A stretch of DNA of 6,210 nt from contig JAIRXN010000053.1 of assembly GCA_031268245.1 (NCBI GenBank), forward strand, positions 1 to 6,210, given 5' to 3'. Position 1 is the first letter of the stretch. Each line of letters starts with the position of its first letter. Source of the stretch: Treponema sp. (GTDB lineage Bacteria > Spirochaetota > Spirochaetia > Treponematales > Breznakiellaceae). Positions 5,041 through 6,210 of the stretch are shown here, piece by piece. The position numbers were made by a program, and so were the translations under genes. A model generated the notes under the pieces. The model saw only the letters and a list, made by a program, of their open reading frames with translations, made no database searches and was not told the DNA's origin.

Positions 5041-6210
5041 AGCGCCTGATTGGGAAAGCAGCAGAATCCCTGCGGCGAGGAGAAAGGGGAACACTATTGC
5101 GGCAAGGATGCCGGTTTTGAAGCCGGTTCCGCTCATCACCATGCCGACAAGTCCGGGGCCAAGGGAGCAGCCTGCGTCCCCGGCAAGGGCCAGCAGCGCA
5201 AACATCGCCGTTCCTCCCAGCGGAAAAACCCTGGAGGCCATGCTGAAGGTGCCGGGCCACATGATTCCTACGCTGAGACCGCAGAGGGCGCAGCCTGAAA
5301 GGGAGAGTAAAGGCCAGGGGGAAAACACGGTTACAAGATAACTTGCCATGCAGAGAATGGAAGACAGTAACAGCATCCTTTCGAGTTTAACTTCCTCTGT
5401 TCTGGTTCCAAAGTATACCCGGGAAAGGCCCATGAGTACGGCAAAGGCGCAGGGGCCCAGGAGATCTCCGGTGGTTTTGCTTACCCGGAGTCCTGTCTCC
5501 GCAAAGAAGGAGGCCCACTGGCACATAGCCTGTTCCGAGGCGCCTGAGCAGACCATCATCAGCACCAGGAGAAAAAACATTTTCTTTGTCAGAAGTTTTC
5601 TGACGGGAATGGCGGAAGCCTCCCCCTCGATCAGGCGCCGTATGGGTACCACCGCAAACAGGAAGAAGTTCCCCAGAGGCAGAAGCGCCCAGAGCATGGG
5701 AAGGTAGCGCCAGTGTTCAATGCCGGCAAGGGCAAAAAAAAGGCTCGACAGTAACACTACCGCCACGAAACCCCAGCAGTAGAATGAGTGTAAAAGGCTC
5801 ATGGCGGCGCTTTTATTGGAAGCGGGAAGCGCCTCCACGATGGGGCTGACGATAACCTCAAGGAGGCCGCCGCCTACGGCATAGAAAGCCGTCGCAATAA
5901 CAAGGCCGTAGAAGGGTTCGCTCGTGAGGAAGGGAAGAAAACCCAGCAGAAACAGTCCTGACGCACAGAAAGCCTGGGCAGCCAGCGCTGCCGCCCGGTA
6001 ACCAATCCGGTCAACAAACCGAACCGCCGCCAGATCGACCAGAAGCTGTATGGCAAAATTCATCGAAATGAGGAGGGCCAGGGACGGGAGTCCGATGCCG
6101 AAAACCCGGTGAAAGGTTACAAACAACAGGGGCCCCAGATTGTTTACAATGGCCTGGCTGCCGTAACCCAGATAGCAGGCCGCCAGGGTAGAACGGAAAG
6201 AAAGCTTCAC
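5011..6210 (-). CDS. Major facilitator superfamily transporter, 12 TM, substrate unknown
   Basis: An integral inner-membrane secondary transporter, 399 residues from a GTG that occupies the last three bases of the window. The true start may be this GTG or lie beyond the edge; its ribosome binding site cannot be seen. About twelve hydrophobic segments are visible, near residues 12-33, 44-66, 73-95, 99-121, 137-161, 168-189, 211-231, 248-266, 278-297, 300-320, 333-355 and 365-386. The central loop (190-210) is basic. The TM2-TM3 loop carries a divergent MFS motif A (VRFVDRIGYR, 63-72). TM7 contains SEQAMCQWASFFAE (225-238), a pattern I associate with uncharacterised MFS proteins of clostridia and spirochaetes. 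The gene converges on xdhC with a 21-bp gap. Its place beside purine-degrading enzymes suggests purine or nucleoside traffic, but known purine permeases belong to other families, so the substrate stays open. Confidence 0.85.
   Translation of the reverse strand: MKLSFRSTLAACYLGYGSQAIVNNLGPLLFVTFHRVFGIGLPSLALLISMNFAIQLLVDLAAVRFVDRIGYRAAALAAQAFCASGLFLLGFLPFLTSEPFYGLVIATAFYAVGGGLLEVIVSPIVEALPASNKSAAMSLLHSFYCWGFVAVVLLSSLFFALAGIEHWRYLPMLWALLPLGNFFLFAVVPIRRLIEGEASAIPVRKLLTKKMFFLLVLMMVCSGASEQAMCQWASFFAETGLRVSKTTGDLLGPCAFAVLMGLSRVYFGTRTEEVKLERMLLLSSILCMASYLVTVFSPWPLLSLSGCALCGLSVGIMWPGTFSMASRVFPLGGTAMFALLALAGDAGCSLGPGLVGMVMSGTGFKTGILAAIVFPFLLAAGILLLSQSGAKPDPQNRAV

Overview
The window is bacterial DNA of balanced to slightly GC-rich composition. 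It holds a toxin-antitoxin module at the left edge and a compact group of purine-degradation genes filling the rest. The guanine deaminase and the MFS transporter look most like proteins of anaerobes such as Clostridia or Treponema-like spirochaetes. That placement is from memory of family consensus patterns, not from a search, and no feature fixes the genus.

Left edge (1-564): a type II toxin-antitoxin pair in toxin-first order. The BrnT-like toxin (DUF497) lacks its first residues because the window begins inside it. Its reading frame runs 47 nt into the BrnA-like antitoxin gene, so the toxin's last 15 codons are dual-coding. A gap of 172 bp follows, with a possible terminator hairpin and then a near-consensus promoter pointing right.

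Centre (737-3803): adenine deaminase (ade, + strand) and guanine deaminase (guaD, - strand) face each other and overlap tail to tail by 23 bp. Both are amidohydrolase-superfamily enzymes, from different subfamilies. Ade makes hypoxanthine from adenine, and GuaD makes xanthine from guanine.

Right part (3804-6210): a 148-bp divergent control region separates guaD from xdhC. XdhC is the accessory protein that matures molybdenum hydroxylases such as xanthine dehydrogenase, the enzyme that would consume hypoxanthine and xanthine. xdhC converges on a 12-TM major facilitator transporter that starts at, or just beyond, the right edge. No xanthine dehydrogenase structural gene is present, so the oxidase is either further right or elsewhere in the genome.

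Read together, ade, guaD and xdhC form a purine salvage/catabolism locus, with the MFS protein as a candidate (unproven) uptake or efflux partner. No CRISPR array, RNA gene, insertion sequence or phage gene was seen, and no gene-free stretch exceeds 300 bp. I see no convincing new biological system. The points most worth checking are the brnT/brnA dual-coding overlap, the ade/guaD convergent overlap, the near-leaderless ade start, a possible leader ORF coupled to xdhC, and the missing oxidase.
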